A stretch of DNA of 64,000 nucleotides from Hyaloperonospora brassicae (lineage: Eukaryota; Oomycota; Peronosporomycetes; Peronosporales; Peronosporaceae): NCBI GenBank assembly GCA_947650285.1, contig CANTFL010000106.1, positions 372,001 to 436,000 of the forward strand, given 5' to 3'. Within the stretch, counting starts at the first letter, position 1. The number at the start of each line of letters is the position of its first letter. Of this stretch, positions 31,785-43,898 are shown piece by piece. The notes beneath the pieces are model-generated. The model saw only the letters and a program-made list of their open reading frames with translations. It was not told the origin of the DNA and searched no databases. The position numbers and the translations under genes were made by a program.

Positions 31785-33421
31785 TATTTGTAGGAGAATC
31801 GTCTTTTTGGCGGAGGCATTCGTACCTCAGGAGGAATAATAATAAACACAGTTCCTTCAAGGTACGACTGAAAAATACTCAAGTATTGTCACGCGCATAA
31901 CGTGAGTATGAGTGCACACGAGGAATTATGGCGGACGGGGGGCACGATGGTCCCCATGAGCCACGCGGCGAGAAATTTTTCTTCGATTGCGACCATGGGA
32001 CGTAGGTCAGAATCGGGCTTGGGAGTTCACTAACGTGTCGCAGCCCGAACCCATAGTCGGTGCTTCTCGCCATAAAGCTCATTAGCATCCTCTTCCTGTC
32101 GAACCGCGTTCATTTAGCTCGACGGATGACGTCGAGGCGGAGCTGGCAATTTTACCCTGCGAACTGGTGGCGTTTGAGACGTCGACCGAGCATATCTGCC
32201 GGGTATGCGAAATTGGGCACGGGGACGATCGCGCTTACTGTCGCGGACTCGGACACAGACTATAGTTGAGCGCCGTCGGGCCCTCTCGCATCGGCAGCGT
32301 TACCGCTTGTAATTTGGAACGGGGGCACACTTCCACAAGGCTTGATGCGATTGGTCAATTGCACGGGTTAGTGCAAATTCGGAAGTAATCACGCAAGTCT
32401 TATGGAGTAATTGAATCGTGATACTTTATATCGAAGAATTCGACGCTGCTATTACTTTCAATCGCAGCCAGACATCTTGAAAGCCATGTACCGAAGTCGT
32501 AGCAGTAGAACGAACTATATATCGAATTTTCGATCGTCATGCCCTGGACGAGTTGTAGAGCGGCATTTACTTCCAGCCTTTCTATGTCAATTCAAAGCGC
32601 GATAAACGTAGTACTGCTTAGCGAACAGATCGACCTCGTCGTGGTCGGTATAATTCCATTGAGTGAAAGCGTAAGTATTCTTTAAGCTCGCTGTCAAGCA
32701 GAATGTGTCGGACCTGAGCTCACCATCAGCCGAAGGCCATGTGTGCTAAAATTGTCATTGGTCGGACACTGATGCTCTTCCTTCCGTATTCCTGTTTCCT
32801 GTTTCGTTCGTATCTTTATTATGACGGTTCAAGAATCCATCGTGGCTTGGAAGCATATAGAAGAGGCATCCATGTATGCCAGCGATAAGCTGTTAAGATC
32901 TCGTTAAAACAAACTCTTGGCAATTTATCGTGATGCTCGCGAGTTTCGCATACGAAAAAAGGGGGAGACAGAGATCGTGCACTCTTCGTCGGTATCTTGA
33001 GCGAAGATAGTCATAGTTATGTTAATGTGCGAAGAGCTTCTCTTGCGCTTTTTGTATGTCACGTCTGCGCCAAATTTTATTGAGTCTTGAATGACAAACA
33101 CATGTGTGACGGTGCACACACCCTGCCATCATCTCTTGTAAATTTGCATTCCATGCTTACATCAATCATGCATAAAGCTTTCTCAGTCGTTTGCACTGCT
33201 TTCGCCCATCACGGACCCCGTCGAATTTCATGCTGGATCTGGTACATCTGCTATAAAATGTTGCGGAAATGGTCAATAATGTTTTGATGGAATCTTCTTT
33301 AATCAAGTCGAAGACTGGGGACTACCTAATAGCACAAAATGATGGATTACTAGATATATCACATAAGCTACGATAATGCGTAGTCAAAAAGTTTATATTC
33401 GGCATCGTGGTTTTCTATAGC
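31785..33421. other. No gene recognised
   Basis: Short open frames only. A plus-strand fragment near 32120-32265 has a Cys/His-containing stretch (HICRVCEIGHGDDRAYC) that could come from a gag or zinc-finger protein, too short to assign. A 40-bp segment near 32725-32770 resembles 3932-3963. Confidence 0.3.
33417..33421. repeat. Target-site duplication ATAGC, left copy (gypsy B)
   Basis: ATAGC precedes the truncated LTR at 33422 and recurs at 40544-40548 after the other LTR. The two copies are identical although the element itself is badly decayed. Confidence 0.75.
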
Positions 33422-33560
33422 TCTAGTGGAGCTAGTACATATCATATCCAGATGAAGGCTTTCTGCTTGACGAGCAAGACGGTTCGTTACAAGAACTATA
33501 ATCTAGGTTCAAAGAGCTAAACTCTCAAGGTCCTTGTTTAAGTAACCTACAGGTTCGGAA
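33422..33560 (-). repeat. Truncated 3' LTR of gypsy B
   Basis: Only the inner third of the LTR remains (the side with TGCTTGACGAGCAAGAC, shared with 40108-40124). It joins directly to the polypurine tract at 33561-33572, so about 330 bp next to the tract, including the TGTAAC end, is deleted. Confidence 0.75.
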
Positions 33561-33668
33561 CCCTCCCCCACCAGACTGAGGTTGCCACAAATTGTCAACC
33601 GAATTCTTTCTCAATGAGGACGGTGTGTGTGCCCGTTAACCGCACGAATTTCCAAAGCACTAAACACC

Positions 33669-34930
33669 ATGACATTGCAACATGACGAGTCTCCGTACTA
33701 TACCCTCTTGACTTAGCCTCGATAGGGAGGTGGATCATGATAGCAATACTAGTGTCGATGGTAAATAAGGGACATTATCCAACTTACCCATGCCCGAGGC
33801 ACGGCCTCATTCAGCACGAAATTCGCTCGTCGAACGTGGCGAAGCAACCCACCAGCGGCGCAGCATCATTCATCGGATGATGGAATACTATCATCAGTAA
33901 CCTGCTCAATGAGCAACAACAACTAATTATTAGCAATAACAGATTACTCTGTGCCTTTCGCACGCCGACAGAGTACTCAAAATTCATTGCGGCTATGTGT
34001 TTACAACACCCGACGTGGAAGAACGCCTCCATCAAACGGTTTGTCGTACTCTATCGACATGAGCCATTGGTCCAGAGGCCACTTTGCCCGAGGCCATCAC
34101 CTTCCAACAGGTACTACACGAGAGGTATCCCGGACCTCATTTGACCATACAAATTTTTATAAAAGGCTCCTTGAGAGCTAAGCACGTTATGCACCGGTTT
34201 AACAGATAAAGGTCGTGCCCATATTCTTGTTCACAGGTAGATTGCCTAAAGAGGAAGATGTTTCACTTGATTCGCTGAATGTGTCGAACTAGACACATCA
34301 GTAGTATGATGGCTCTGGAAGCAAGCGCCAGCGTGGTAGATGTTCGTCTTCAACAAAATCTGCTGTTTGAATACGCCAAGATTAAGGCTAAGGCAAGTTG
34401 CGCACTCGTTCGCTCTACGCTTTGGATAATTCGGTATCCGCGTAATCTGGCCAAGCGATGACCATCTACCTACTTTCCTACATCGCTAGTGATGGGAAGA
34501 AATTTTGTCGTACGACAACACTGCTCGCGGCGTTTATAATTTTCAACGTCGTAGTGTCAGTATTGTCGTAGCAGAATCATAAATTACTTCGAGTTCTCTG
34601 ACTCAGGGTATCCGCGGCACTTCACCAGGTACTACATCTGGTCTTGTGACGACCTCGCTCCAAAAGATCACTCCACGAAATTGGCGGTCCCCTTTCTCAT
34701 CGAGCAGAATTAGATGAAGCCGACACATCAAAGTCATCCTATGTCAATTCGGGCAAAGTGATTGACGACACAAAGTACGAGGCGCAGTGTCTTCGTGAGT
34801 TTGTGGAACAACTGTAGTCAATGAAGACTCGGATAGTAGCCCTAGAGCAGGGTCAAACTCGTTTGGAGGTACAGATCGATACCCTGATGCGGACACAAAG
34901 ATTAGTGGCATAGCCATTTAGAAGGCGCAA
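33669..34930 (+). pseudogene. Gypsy B copy of the antisense ORF
   Basis: This lies on the strand opposite gypsy B pol, directly after the reversed polypurine tract, as in gypsy A. The start context ACACCATG is kept at 33669. Matching protein blocks occur in order: ESP near the start; PIFLFTGRLPKEED (gypsy A: PILLFAGESPEEKD) near 34220; RHISSMMALEASASVVDVRL (gypsy A: RHLSSMLALRASANVADVRL) near 34290; and RIVALEQGQTRLEVQID (gypsy A: RVRALELGQARMEAQLD) near 34830. Stops and shifts separate them. The conservation pattern is that of a once-coding gene. Confidence 0.7.
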
Positions 34931-37900
34931 GCGCCTCAAGGCGTACAAAGGAGGACTCCCGATACGGCTTAAGTAAGCAACAAAAACACGGGGTGTATGC
35001 GCAACTTGTGCGGAATGTTTAGCGTGTAAGCAAGGACATTCTTGGCCACGACCGTGAACGGTCCGATATAGCATGGAATCATTCTTTCTTGAAGACAGCG
35101 TACATTACATTTATAGGAAGGGTTTTAGGGATTAAGTAATGATTGGTCTCTGACAACATAAAAATCAATAGAACTTCTGCCATTGACATCTGCTTATTGC
35201 TCTTATCTGTCCTGAATCTCATCAAATAAGTCACGCACATAACTTTATACATTTTATCGCGTTCCGAGAATCTCGCTCACTTATTTTGAACAGTGATAGG
35301 GTCGACATTAGGAATCCGATGGGCCATCTCTCCTCCACCAAGCCCTGCACTACGGAGTGGTAGCATTAACGGAGCGTGAGGGTGTGTAAGACCGTTTAAG
35401 TAATCAGTCTTCAGCAGGTGGAAGCATGCACGGAATTAATCATCCCATAATCATCAACGGGGGCAGCGAGCTCCAACTTTAGGAGTGTTATTGCAAATAA
35501 TGCGCAAAATATCACCCATAAAATGATCCACTCGTTCCATTTGATCATCTGTCTACGGATGATCCTCTGTAGACATGTTCAAACGGGTTTCCAGCACCTT
35601 GAAGACGGACTTCCAAATTTTCCCAGTGAAGCGAGGATTTTGATCAAAGATTATTGCCACAGGCTAATTGTTTTGAAGAAACACTCGATCGATAAACAGC
35701 TTAGCTGTAAATTCACCATCCATGGTATCTGGTACAGCCGCCAACTGAGCCGTCTTGCTCAGACGGTCATCAAAGACCACGATACCGGTATAATTGTCCG
35801 ACTCTTGCGGTAGACCAAGCACAAACATCATTCTTATGGGTTCTTTACGCCCCGAGAAATATGGGTAAACTGGTGGGCGGCGCAGTTGAACGGGAAAAGA
35901 AATTGACCCGCTGACACGTTTTGCACGTACGCACATACGAGCTTACCCAGTTGTAGAGTTTGGTTAACGAACAATGTAGTCCAACAGAGATGCAGGTTTT
36001 CTATCGACCTAGATGACCTCTCAACGCAGTACTATTCGCCTCACAGAGGATGTAATACCTTATGTGTTTATCGTGTGGAATTCGATACGAGGAGGATATT
36101 GTCATAATCAGTGCAGTAGCACGATAGCCCTTGATCGATAGAATGTCGATGTAGTGTTGCAAGCAAGCGTACTGAATATAATTGTCTGAACCAGAAACCC
36201 CCATGATATTAAGTGCATATAGCTTGGATACACTGTGATAGTCACGGGCATTGGTCGTACAAATCAAGTCCAATACAAAAGACGGCAGAGTCATTACATG
36301 AGTAAGCTCACGATCTTCCCTAAGCGATAACGCATCGTCTAACAAGTTTTGCTTGCCCGGCTTGTGCTTTACCTCGAAGTTGTACTTGAAAAAGATAGAA
36401 AGTCAACGATCCATTCTCTGACTGAGATGAGGCGTCTTTGTCGCAGCGCGCAAGGGCGCATGATTGGTATATATCACAAACGTATTGAAGTGAGAAGATG
36501 GAATTAAAGTTGACTAGACAATACTTCATTGCAAGCGGATCTTTGTCATAAACACGATAGTTATTCTATGCAGCTTTCATCTGGCGAGACTAATACGCGA
36601 CAGCACACAAAATATCCGGGTCATATTGCAATCATGCACATCCAATGACTTGTCAGAAGCGCCACAGACGACACAGAAGGGCAGCTCAGGGTCTGGAAGA
36701 GCCAAAACCCGGACCTGGTGTAGACTCTACTAAGCAGATTCAGAATCATCGTTTTGTGTGCAGTTTCAGCACCATGTCATATTCTTATGAGGAGGTTGGA
36801 TGGTGACGGAGACATGTCAGCTTCGTTCGCAACATAATTGTGCAAGTAGTTACCGAGGCCGATCCACTTGCGTTGGGCTTTTGGATCTTAGTAGCCGCCA
36901 GTCAACGATGTCTTTGACCTTAGCGGGGTCTACTCGCATGCCTTTTATATTAATATAGCATCCGAGAAAGGGAATTCATACAGCGCCAAAGAGGGATTTA
37001 GATGCGTTCAATAACAGATTATTCGTGCGCATGCACTTAAGAACTGATCGCAGATGACCAATATAACTGTCTATGTCGGACCGACCATTCGATGTTTGAC
37101 TATGGACATGTCTTCAAGATACGCATGTCCATATCCTCGATGAAGTCTGAACAATCGCGTCACGAGACGATTGAATGTATTCGAGGCATTGTACAGCACT
37201 TATGGCATTACGATCCACTCCCAAAGCATACCGCTTGGAGTGCTGACCGCATTTATCGGAGTATATCTGTCTCGCTTTAACAATTGAAAATAAGCATCAA
37301 CTAGGTCAAATGCGCTGAACCTGGTAGACCCAACCATGGCGTTATAAAGCGTACTTTCGAGAAATGGTGTCTGGGCTTGTATGGAAACATCATAAAGGAT
37401 GTTATAGGCGTGAAAAATGCCCCACTGACCGTTCGGCTTCTTGATACAAAAAGTGAGCATAGAATGGGGAGAATTACTCTCCCGAATCATTCCTCCCGTG
37501 TTATAAGCACGAAAGAAGTAGTCAATGACGTCACACTGTTCCTTGGGTAAAGGCACTGTTGAGTAACGAAGTGTTTGGTTCCAGGAACTAGGTCAATCTC
37601 ATGACGAACACCTCTATCGATGGGTAAAACGTACGGTAAGTCATTACGCAACACTTTCTGATATAAGTTGACCATAAGATAGAATACTATCATGGTATCT
37701 ATAAGGATCAATATTACACTACGAATTTGAGTGCCATCTCTGTGTCCTAAAAAATAGACTCACCCATAAGTGATGAAGAGTATACCTCAGGCCCGGCACG
37801 AATGACCACAAGATCAGATAAGTCGTCTGCCTGTAAGGCCTGACAAAAGTACCTTCAGATTTCTTCTAGCTGAAATATAGCATCCAAAGATAAAAGCCTC

Positions 37901-38830
37901 AAAGCTAACACTGCCATCAACATGAACAGCCACTGTATTGACAAGTATACATAGTGTATTAAGATCATTACAAATATGCAACGACAAGGAAGCTTTGAGT
38001 TTTACAGCTGCTGCATTTTTGCTTTTCTGTCGTCGCGTGGATGAGACCTTGCACCTCATGGAGGTCCGGACAATGGTGTCCCCTGCTTTATAGCTAACTA
38101 TAACGTGCTCTATACGAGAGCTAATGTCCTGACCGTCATCTAGTGATTTTTTCCTGAAATCATAAACTTCAATCAGTGAATTCGTACGTGTCAGTCCACG
38201 CACATCATGCGAGACATACTCGAATTATCTCGGACATAGGCCATTCATGCTTGCCGTATTTGGTGATTTGTAGTCACCATGAGCATTACTTAACGAATTA
38301 GGTGACGCGTCACCATATATCGATGAGTCTAGCTCGGAACTTACGTCATTTATATGCTTGGTGTCAAGTAACTCTGTCGAACCAATGTCTAGCACACTAG
38401 CCAATTCAGGAAGTGGCTCGCGCCAATTGTGCCTTTTATCTAGTAGACGTGGGTTCATGACCCTTCAAAGGTCCGCTCGGAATCGCGCGCGCTGCGCCTA
38501 AGGTCTTCGATTTCCAATCAACATGTGGCTCATGGCGTTCCACCCAGGCCATATCTATAATGAAATTATATCTCTTGTTTAAGTCAAGTAATAAGCAACG
38601 TTCCACGCTATTAAAGTCCAAGAAATTCACGCCTAAATATATTGCAATCTTGGCGGCGTGACACACGTTCCTAACGTTAGACGAACGGTGATGGCCTCAC
38701 CATCTTGCGCTGTCAGCGCTTCAGTGTCCGGTTGAATTTTTTTAAGGAAAAGACGACGAGCGTAAACGCTTGATTATCCTGAGTCGATAAGAATCCTCCA
38801 AGGTTCAGCAAACCCGTAAACTGTTGTTGT
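34931..38830 (-). pseudogene. Gypsy B pol remnants
   Basis: Fragments follow gypsy A pol in order. Protease RILIDSG lies near 38790 with GVNFLDFNSVERCLLLDL after it (38436-38666). The linker is at 37814-38458. RT pieces at 37200-37711 have KKPNGQWGIFHAYN and SAFDLVDAYFQLL. RNase H and connection pieces are at 36001-36700. Integrase pieces at 35664-35936 include IVVFDDRLSKTAQLAAVPDT. The integrase tail near 35000-35075 matches the IGPFTVVAK region. No intact chromodomain is seen. Stops, shifts and small deletions occur throughout. Confidence 0.85.
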
Positions 38831-38930
38831 AACTACATCTAATAACGACTCAAATAAAGCTCAGTGTGATAGAGTACAGAGCTCCTAGATGTTTAGCCCT
38901 GTTTACCTCACTGAGTTACTACAGAAACCA

Positions 38931-40007
38931 GTTTAATTTTTAGTGCGGAACTTTGCACCTACTAGGTGTTGACGCACTTCCGTGACATAACAGAGTTCTG
39001 GGATTTGGCAGGCCATCGAATCATGTGAGTCTGACGCTGCTTGCGTGATGAACATCCGGGGCGCATTTTTTTTAGTCCTTCCACACGTAGAGAAATGACA
39101 AATGTCACGTTGAGGTGTAGGCAACTTGAAGATCTGCTTCATCATCACCATCACCTTCAGCATTGCTCAGTTCCATAAGCTATAATCTAGAGAATGCTGA
39201 GGTGCTGTAGAGCTAGAGATTTCTCGGGCAGACCTCGGATTATACCCATTCCAACCAAGTTAGCAAGCTAAAATTTGTAATACGCATTGTGTGTAATGTC
39301 GACAGCTCCGTACAAGTTAGTGGGGTGGAAACGAAAGACTTCGGTTCTGGCAGGGCTACGACGTAGGCATTCCACGAAAACCGTCACATGGGCTATCTCT
39401 GGGAGAGGTTAGTTCCTCATAGCACCTATAAGTGACCTCAAACTTGGGCATAGTCTGACAACTTTTGGTGCTCTGACAGGTGGATAAAACTGTGATCGCA
39501 CGCGATATGCCTGATCAGCCGGCATAAAAGTGCAGATAAGCTGCAGTATAAAATGAAGCTTTCCCATGTGGGTAAGGCGTAATAGACGGCCGCGCTGCAC
39601 GTAAGTGCCCACCCTCCTTGATCTGCCATCGAGCTAGTCAATCGCCAACGCTACCCGCTGAAACCAGTCTGTATCATGTTTGACCTATGGGCTATCTCCA
39701 CCTCGCAGATCCCGAGGATACGATTTGTATCCTCCTTCCCCGAGTAGGGTTTATTGTCCAATTTGACAATACGAGGCTCATTCTCTTCGTCTGAAATAGA
39801 AACAAAGCGGTCCGACTCAGCTGACGCATTTCGGTCTTAGATCTGCACTAAAAAGGTCGTTTTGCACTGCTTTGAAGGCCTCGATACTCACGCTCAATGC
39901 ATTCGGGCTGTGTGCGTTATAAATTTTACATATTCTACACCCAAAGACGTGGATTGATTGTCAAGAGAAACATTTTGGAGTTTAGTGAGTGGTGTGGAGT
40001 GTCACAT
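38931..40007 (-). pseudogene. Gypsy B gag remnant
   Basis: The start codon position is kept (ATG at 40007, after GTGAGG). The capsid part survives at 39409-39641 with WALTCSAAVYYALPTWESF, matching gypsy A. The zinc-knuckle part (38933-39163) is recognisable only as CHFSTCGRTKK and has lost the metal-binding pattern. The gag-pol junction has GGAAGTGC where gypsy A has the slippery GGGAAAC, and the long hairpin is gone. Confidence 0.75.
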
Positions 40008-40066
40008 CCTCACAATGGATCAGTCTTTACCGACTCAGGCGTGGATTGAGTGCAAGTGCTACCAAG

Positions 40067-40543
40067 TCTAGCAGAGATATGTCAGCTCCTAGCAAGAGGA
40101 AGCTATTTGCTTGACGAGCAAGACAGATCTTAACAAGAACGCATGTCTACGAGTCAAAGATCTTGAAGCTTCAGGTCCTTGAATAAGGGACCTAACGAGT
40201 CAGCGAATCGATTGCATAGGGTGCTGAGGAGTCTATGTCTTAACAAGACTTGACTCTTTTAAAACCTGAGACGCCTTAGTAAGGTACGTGCCTCAAAAGA
40301 GATCAAAAGGCGATGGAACTTTTTATAGTTTTTTTTACCTAAAAGGACACCTTAGACTAAACGTACCTAATCTAGACACTATTGCTCTTCTTATTACCTT
40401 CTAAAGATCTCGTATTTGGTGGCTGAAATACGTCAACCCCCAACAACTGATATGGTGTGCTTATATCAAATATAACAGGATCCCATTCTTGGTGTGAACC
40501 ACACATGTTATGCCGGTTTAAACCGACATGTAGCCTCGTTACT
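40067..40543 (-). repeat. 5' LTR of gypsy B
   Basis: About 477 bp, running (minus strand) from AGTAACGAGG to GCTAGA, next to the TGGTAGCACT primer site. The first 60 bp align with gypsy A (GTAACG-GG, TACA-GTCGG, a hairpin whose stem bases differ but still pair). It also contains small hairpins such as GTCTT-GTT-AAGAC and CCTTA-C-TAAGG. Confidence 0.8.
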
Positions 40544-40548
40544 ATAGC
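40544..40548. repeat. Target-site duplication ATAGC, right copy (gypsy B)
   Basis: Identical to 33417-33421. Confidence 0.75.
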
Positions 40549-43500
40549 TGCTTCTTTCTAGTGACGCGAAAGTGTCTTTTACAAGTTGCGTCAGGGGCAT
40601 AAGTCGATTTGAGTGTCTATGTATAAGTCCGAAGGAAAACGTATATCAAATACGACGGCGTGCTGACAGTTCCGGAACGCAACGCTTTGACATTCACATC
40701 CACAGTCTTGTCGTGATTGAGAAATTAATCGCTTGATCTACAGTCATATGTGCCCATGGGTATGTTTAAATTATCTATGACTGTCAATCACGTTACCGCA
40801 CTAGGAAACGGAATGGTCAGCAACTCTAGCGTCGTATATTCTGCTTTTTCGACTTGCGATATTAATAGCCGCGAGTGTGATGAGGCGCGAAGCATCTATA
40901 ACCTGTAGCTTTTTTTCGGCGGTCAAATTTGAAAAAGAAAAATATAATTTTCGCCGTTTCCGCAACCGAAAACGCCTTTTCAACGCTCCCGTCGCACTGC
41001 AAACAATAATCACGTCTTTTGCACGTTTTTCGCACCAATCAATGAACCAATTGATCAACAATCACTAACATGCCGCGCCCCAACGAATGGCTATGGCACT
41101 TGCAGGATATAAGGGCAGTTGCTACGCGCGCAGTGTAATTTGAAATGAATGTGATATCATGACCTAAAAAGGGATTTTGGAAGAGGCCATCACCAGCTGT
41201 CATATCACTTTCCCTACGTTTCATTGCAAATTGTCCACTATCGAATTGTTGTAGCGAAAACCAAATGCCATGGTCGAGAAAGGTCTCGAGCACATGGTCA
41301 TAAAATCCCTTGCATTCGTCTATCTCACTACCATCCATCGCCATTCTTCAAACTGCTTCGGGTGCATGGACGAGCATCGCAAGATCCTGACCAGGAAGGC
41401 CGCCGAATACGCTGTTAGGAAGTGTCGGTCGCATCGCAAGGTTACAGTTCAATTTTAATCGATGTTGACGTTTAAGCTGCTGTCGATCATTGTGCTTTGC
41501 AATAGTTTCGGCAAAACGTGATCGGTTTTGATGAGTTTGGACAATTACGCCGTCATTCATAGTAAGTAGAGGACATGAACAGACAAAACAATGCCGTTTA
41601 GGGTGACGACAGCCATAATTGCACATTCAAGACAGCAAAAATGGTTGTTTACGCTTATTCGTCTACTTATACATAGGCTTGTACGTAAAAAACATAAAAA
41701 AACCGAGAAAGTAAGCCTACGCGGGGAATTGTGGGCGGCAAAACGTGGCTCGCTGCGATGCAAAATTCATTAAAATATCCGAACTCTAGGGTCCTTTAAC
41801 TTCGCGGAACATTTGTCATATCAAAATTGAGACTATAGAAACGAAGCTAGTGGCATAATCTAGCCATCTGTGGTCTTAGATTTGTGTGTGAAGAAGAATA
41901 GGGTGAGGAGTAGCTTAGTGATAGAGATTAAACTTTGAAACAGGTTATAGATCGAACACACTAAAGCAACAATAGTCTGACATCTGCATAGTCCTTACCG
42001 TTTGTACAGGCACCAAAAGTACGTGACCATCAAGTCAGCAACCCGTGGTGTCCCTCGTTACTTTCAGTGTTCATTTGATTGGTGAGCGTTGTCTTTTGTC
42101 ACGCGAAAACGTCGGGAATATGGTGAGCAATCATAGGTGTACAATGCGGCCCTACTCATACGTTTGCTCAGCACGTCAAGCTCGTTGCATTACTCAACAG
42201 TCCACTTAGCGATACGACGACGCAGAAGAGAGGCACCTCACATAGCCTTACAGCATGGTTGTCGGACGCCGATGCACGTTCGCTTCATGAGTCAAGAAAG
42301 CCAATAGACACGACGACACTTCGCGAGCTTGTTTTTTATAACAACAGCTATAATGTAGATGCATACCATAGGTATAATTTTGACATTGACATGAAGGAAC
42401 GAACGTGCAGAGATGAGTGTGTCGCCACCAAGCCCAGTTCTATCAATTTTCGAAGACAGCCACTGCAGCTCGAGATAACCCTCACACAAACATACTAAAT
42501 ACAAACGAGCAATGACAGTAGAGTGAGCTAACGTGAAGTCAGGAGCACGAAACATGCGTCTTCGGCTGAACAAATCTTCCAGTTGAGTTTGCTGTTTATA
42601 TTGCAAGATGTGGGCACTGGGGGACAGGTTCCGACGTTGAGACGATGCGTGGTTCGATAGCGGTAGGCACCGAAAACAGCTGCCGTGTACATGATTGTAA
42701 GATTGTGACTTAATGTCGACACCGCCGTCAGAGACATGATCGCCAATCGTCCTGTGGATGATGACATGAATCGAAAACGCTTGGCATAATCGGAGACCTG
42801 CGTTGGCCGCTGGTAAAGGCATCCTTTGCAGTCTGAATCCAAACTACCAATATGGAATATAACGAAATTGTAAAAGGGCAATAACGATGTCACCTGAGGA
42901 ATATATGACCACGCGGTAGCTTCTAAATCTAGAGTGTCTAGACCGGGTGTTTTGTATTCTTCTCCTATTGTGTCATTTGTGTCAGGATCAGATCACAAAA
43001 AACTATTGACGACCCGAGACGAGCCTTTCAGATGCGTCAAGCCAGAAAGGTAGATGCGTGATCCAACCAGGCTTCCTAAACTTCCCGACCTTTGAGGTGC
43101 GATCATGAGGGGCTCCATCACGTGATGCAAGCCCTAAAGATCAGCATTCTTGTTCTTCTTTGGTGAGTTAAGACCGATTCCGAGTAGGACAGCAGAAACA
43201 TACGTGTGCGTAAAACTCTTATGGTAGGCTTTAGCGAATACAATGCTACACACGACACGCGGCTCATGCTACGATAACCGCACTTCATATCAAGTGCGTC
43301 GTCACTGATGTGACGTGCACCCCTTTCTTTCCCTCTTCCTGCATCAGGTTCAAGCTTTTTCTTCCTTTTTTCTCGTCTGACGCCCAGTATCAACTCCGAG
43401 TCCGTATCACCCGCATCAAATAAACACCTGAGTCACTGCTTTGATGGTTCACATCCATCGTCGCTGGCCTCTACTTCCTGTGGGCCATCCGCTTACGCTC

Positions 43501-43852
43501 TTTTCTCGATGGATACCACGACGACAATGGCCCATGCCAACTGACTTTGAGTGCGGGAAGCTGCCATCGGAAAAGAGTCCTGACGTGCACTTTCATCCCT
43601 AATCCGACGGCGAGCCACGTTTTTGATTGGCCACGAAAGAAATCGCTAACTACGAAACGCGGCGCCGTCGTCGGATATCTGTGTAAGACCAACAACAATA
43701 CAAAACTGTCTTCAACATCAGTCCGCCGTCGGCGAAACGTCGTCGGAAACCCATCGGAAGTGCCTCATGGTCTTAGATGTCAACGACAATCGGATACTAT
43801 TTCGTAGCGGAGACTGGTGGTTGTCAGGGCAGCGCTCTCGCGTTCATAGGAC
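40549..43852. other. Intergenic region, mostly empty
   Basis: Apart from the decayed frame at 41039-41626 I see no gene. A 176-codon open frame on the minus strand (42292-42822) shows no motif and is not counted. The last 700 bp should contain the promoter of the CobW gene. Confidence 0.4.
41039..41626 (-). pseudogene. Unidentified ORF with one internal stop
   Basis: A minus-strand frame of 196 codons is broken by a single TGA at 41348. The N-terminal part has closely spaced Cys and His (CNYGCRHPKRHCFVCSC), suggesting a zinc-binding protein; the rest has no motif I know. An open run this long with one stop is unlikely by chance, but function and start are unknown. Confidence 0.35.
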
Positions 43853-43866
43853 TCATTCCCAAATCC
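43851..43866 (+). promoter_or_regulatory. Oomycete initiator box of the CobW gene
   Basis: ACTCATTCCCAAATCC fits the oomycete core promoter (initiator TCAYTYY at 43853-43859 followed by an A/T-rich flank). It lies 40-46 nt upstream of the ATG at 43899, a normal 5' leader length for these organisms. Confidence 0.75.
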
Positions 43867-43898
43867 ACTAACTGCATCAAACACACCGAGCTACGATC

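Larger units (their letters stand above)
33422..40543 (-). mobile_element. Gypsy B, old decayed relative of gypsy A
   Basis: A 7.1-kb Ty3/gypsy element on the minus strand with the same plan as gypsy A: LTR, TGGTAGCACT primer site, gag, protease, RT, RNase H, integrase, chromovirus tail, antisense ORF and polypurine tract. Every frame is broken many times. The 3' LTR is cut to about 139 bp. Identity to gypsy A is high enough to align by eye through most of pol, but it is a different, older lineage. The ATAGC duplication shows that it inserted as a whole and was later damaged in place. Confidence 0.88.

Noticed and set aside
42292..42822. 176-codon minus-strand frame
   Set aside because: No motif, no initiator box, and no sign of splice partners; length alone is not enough.
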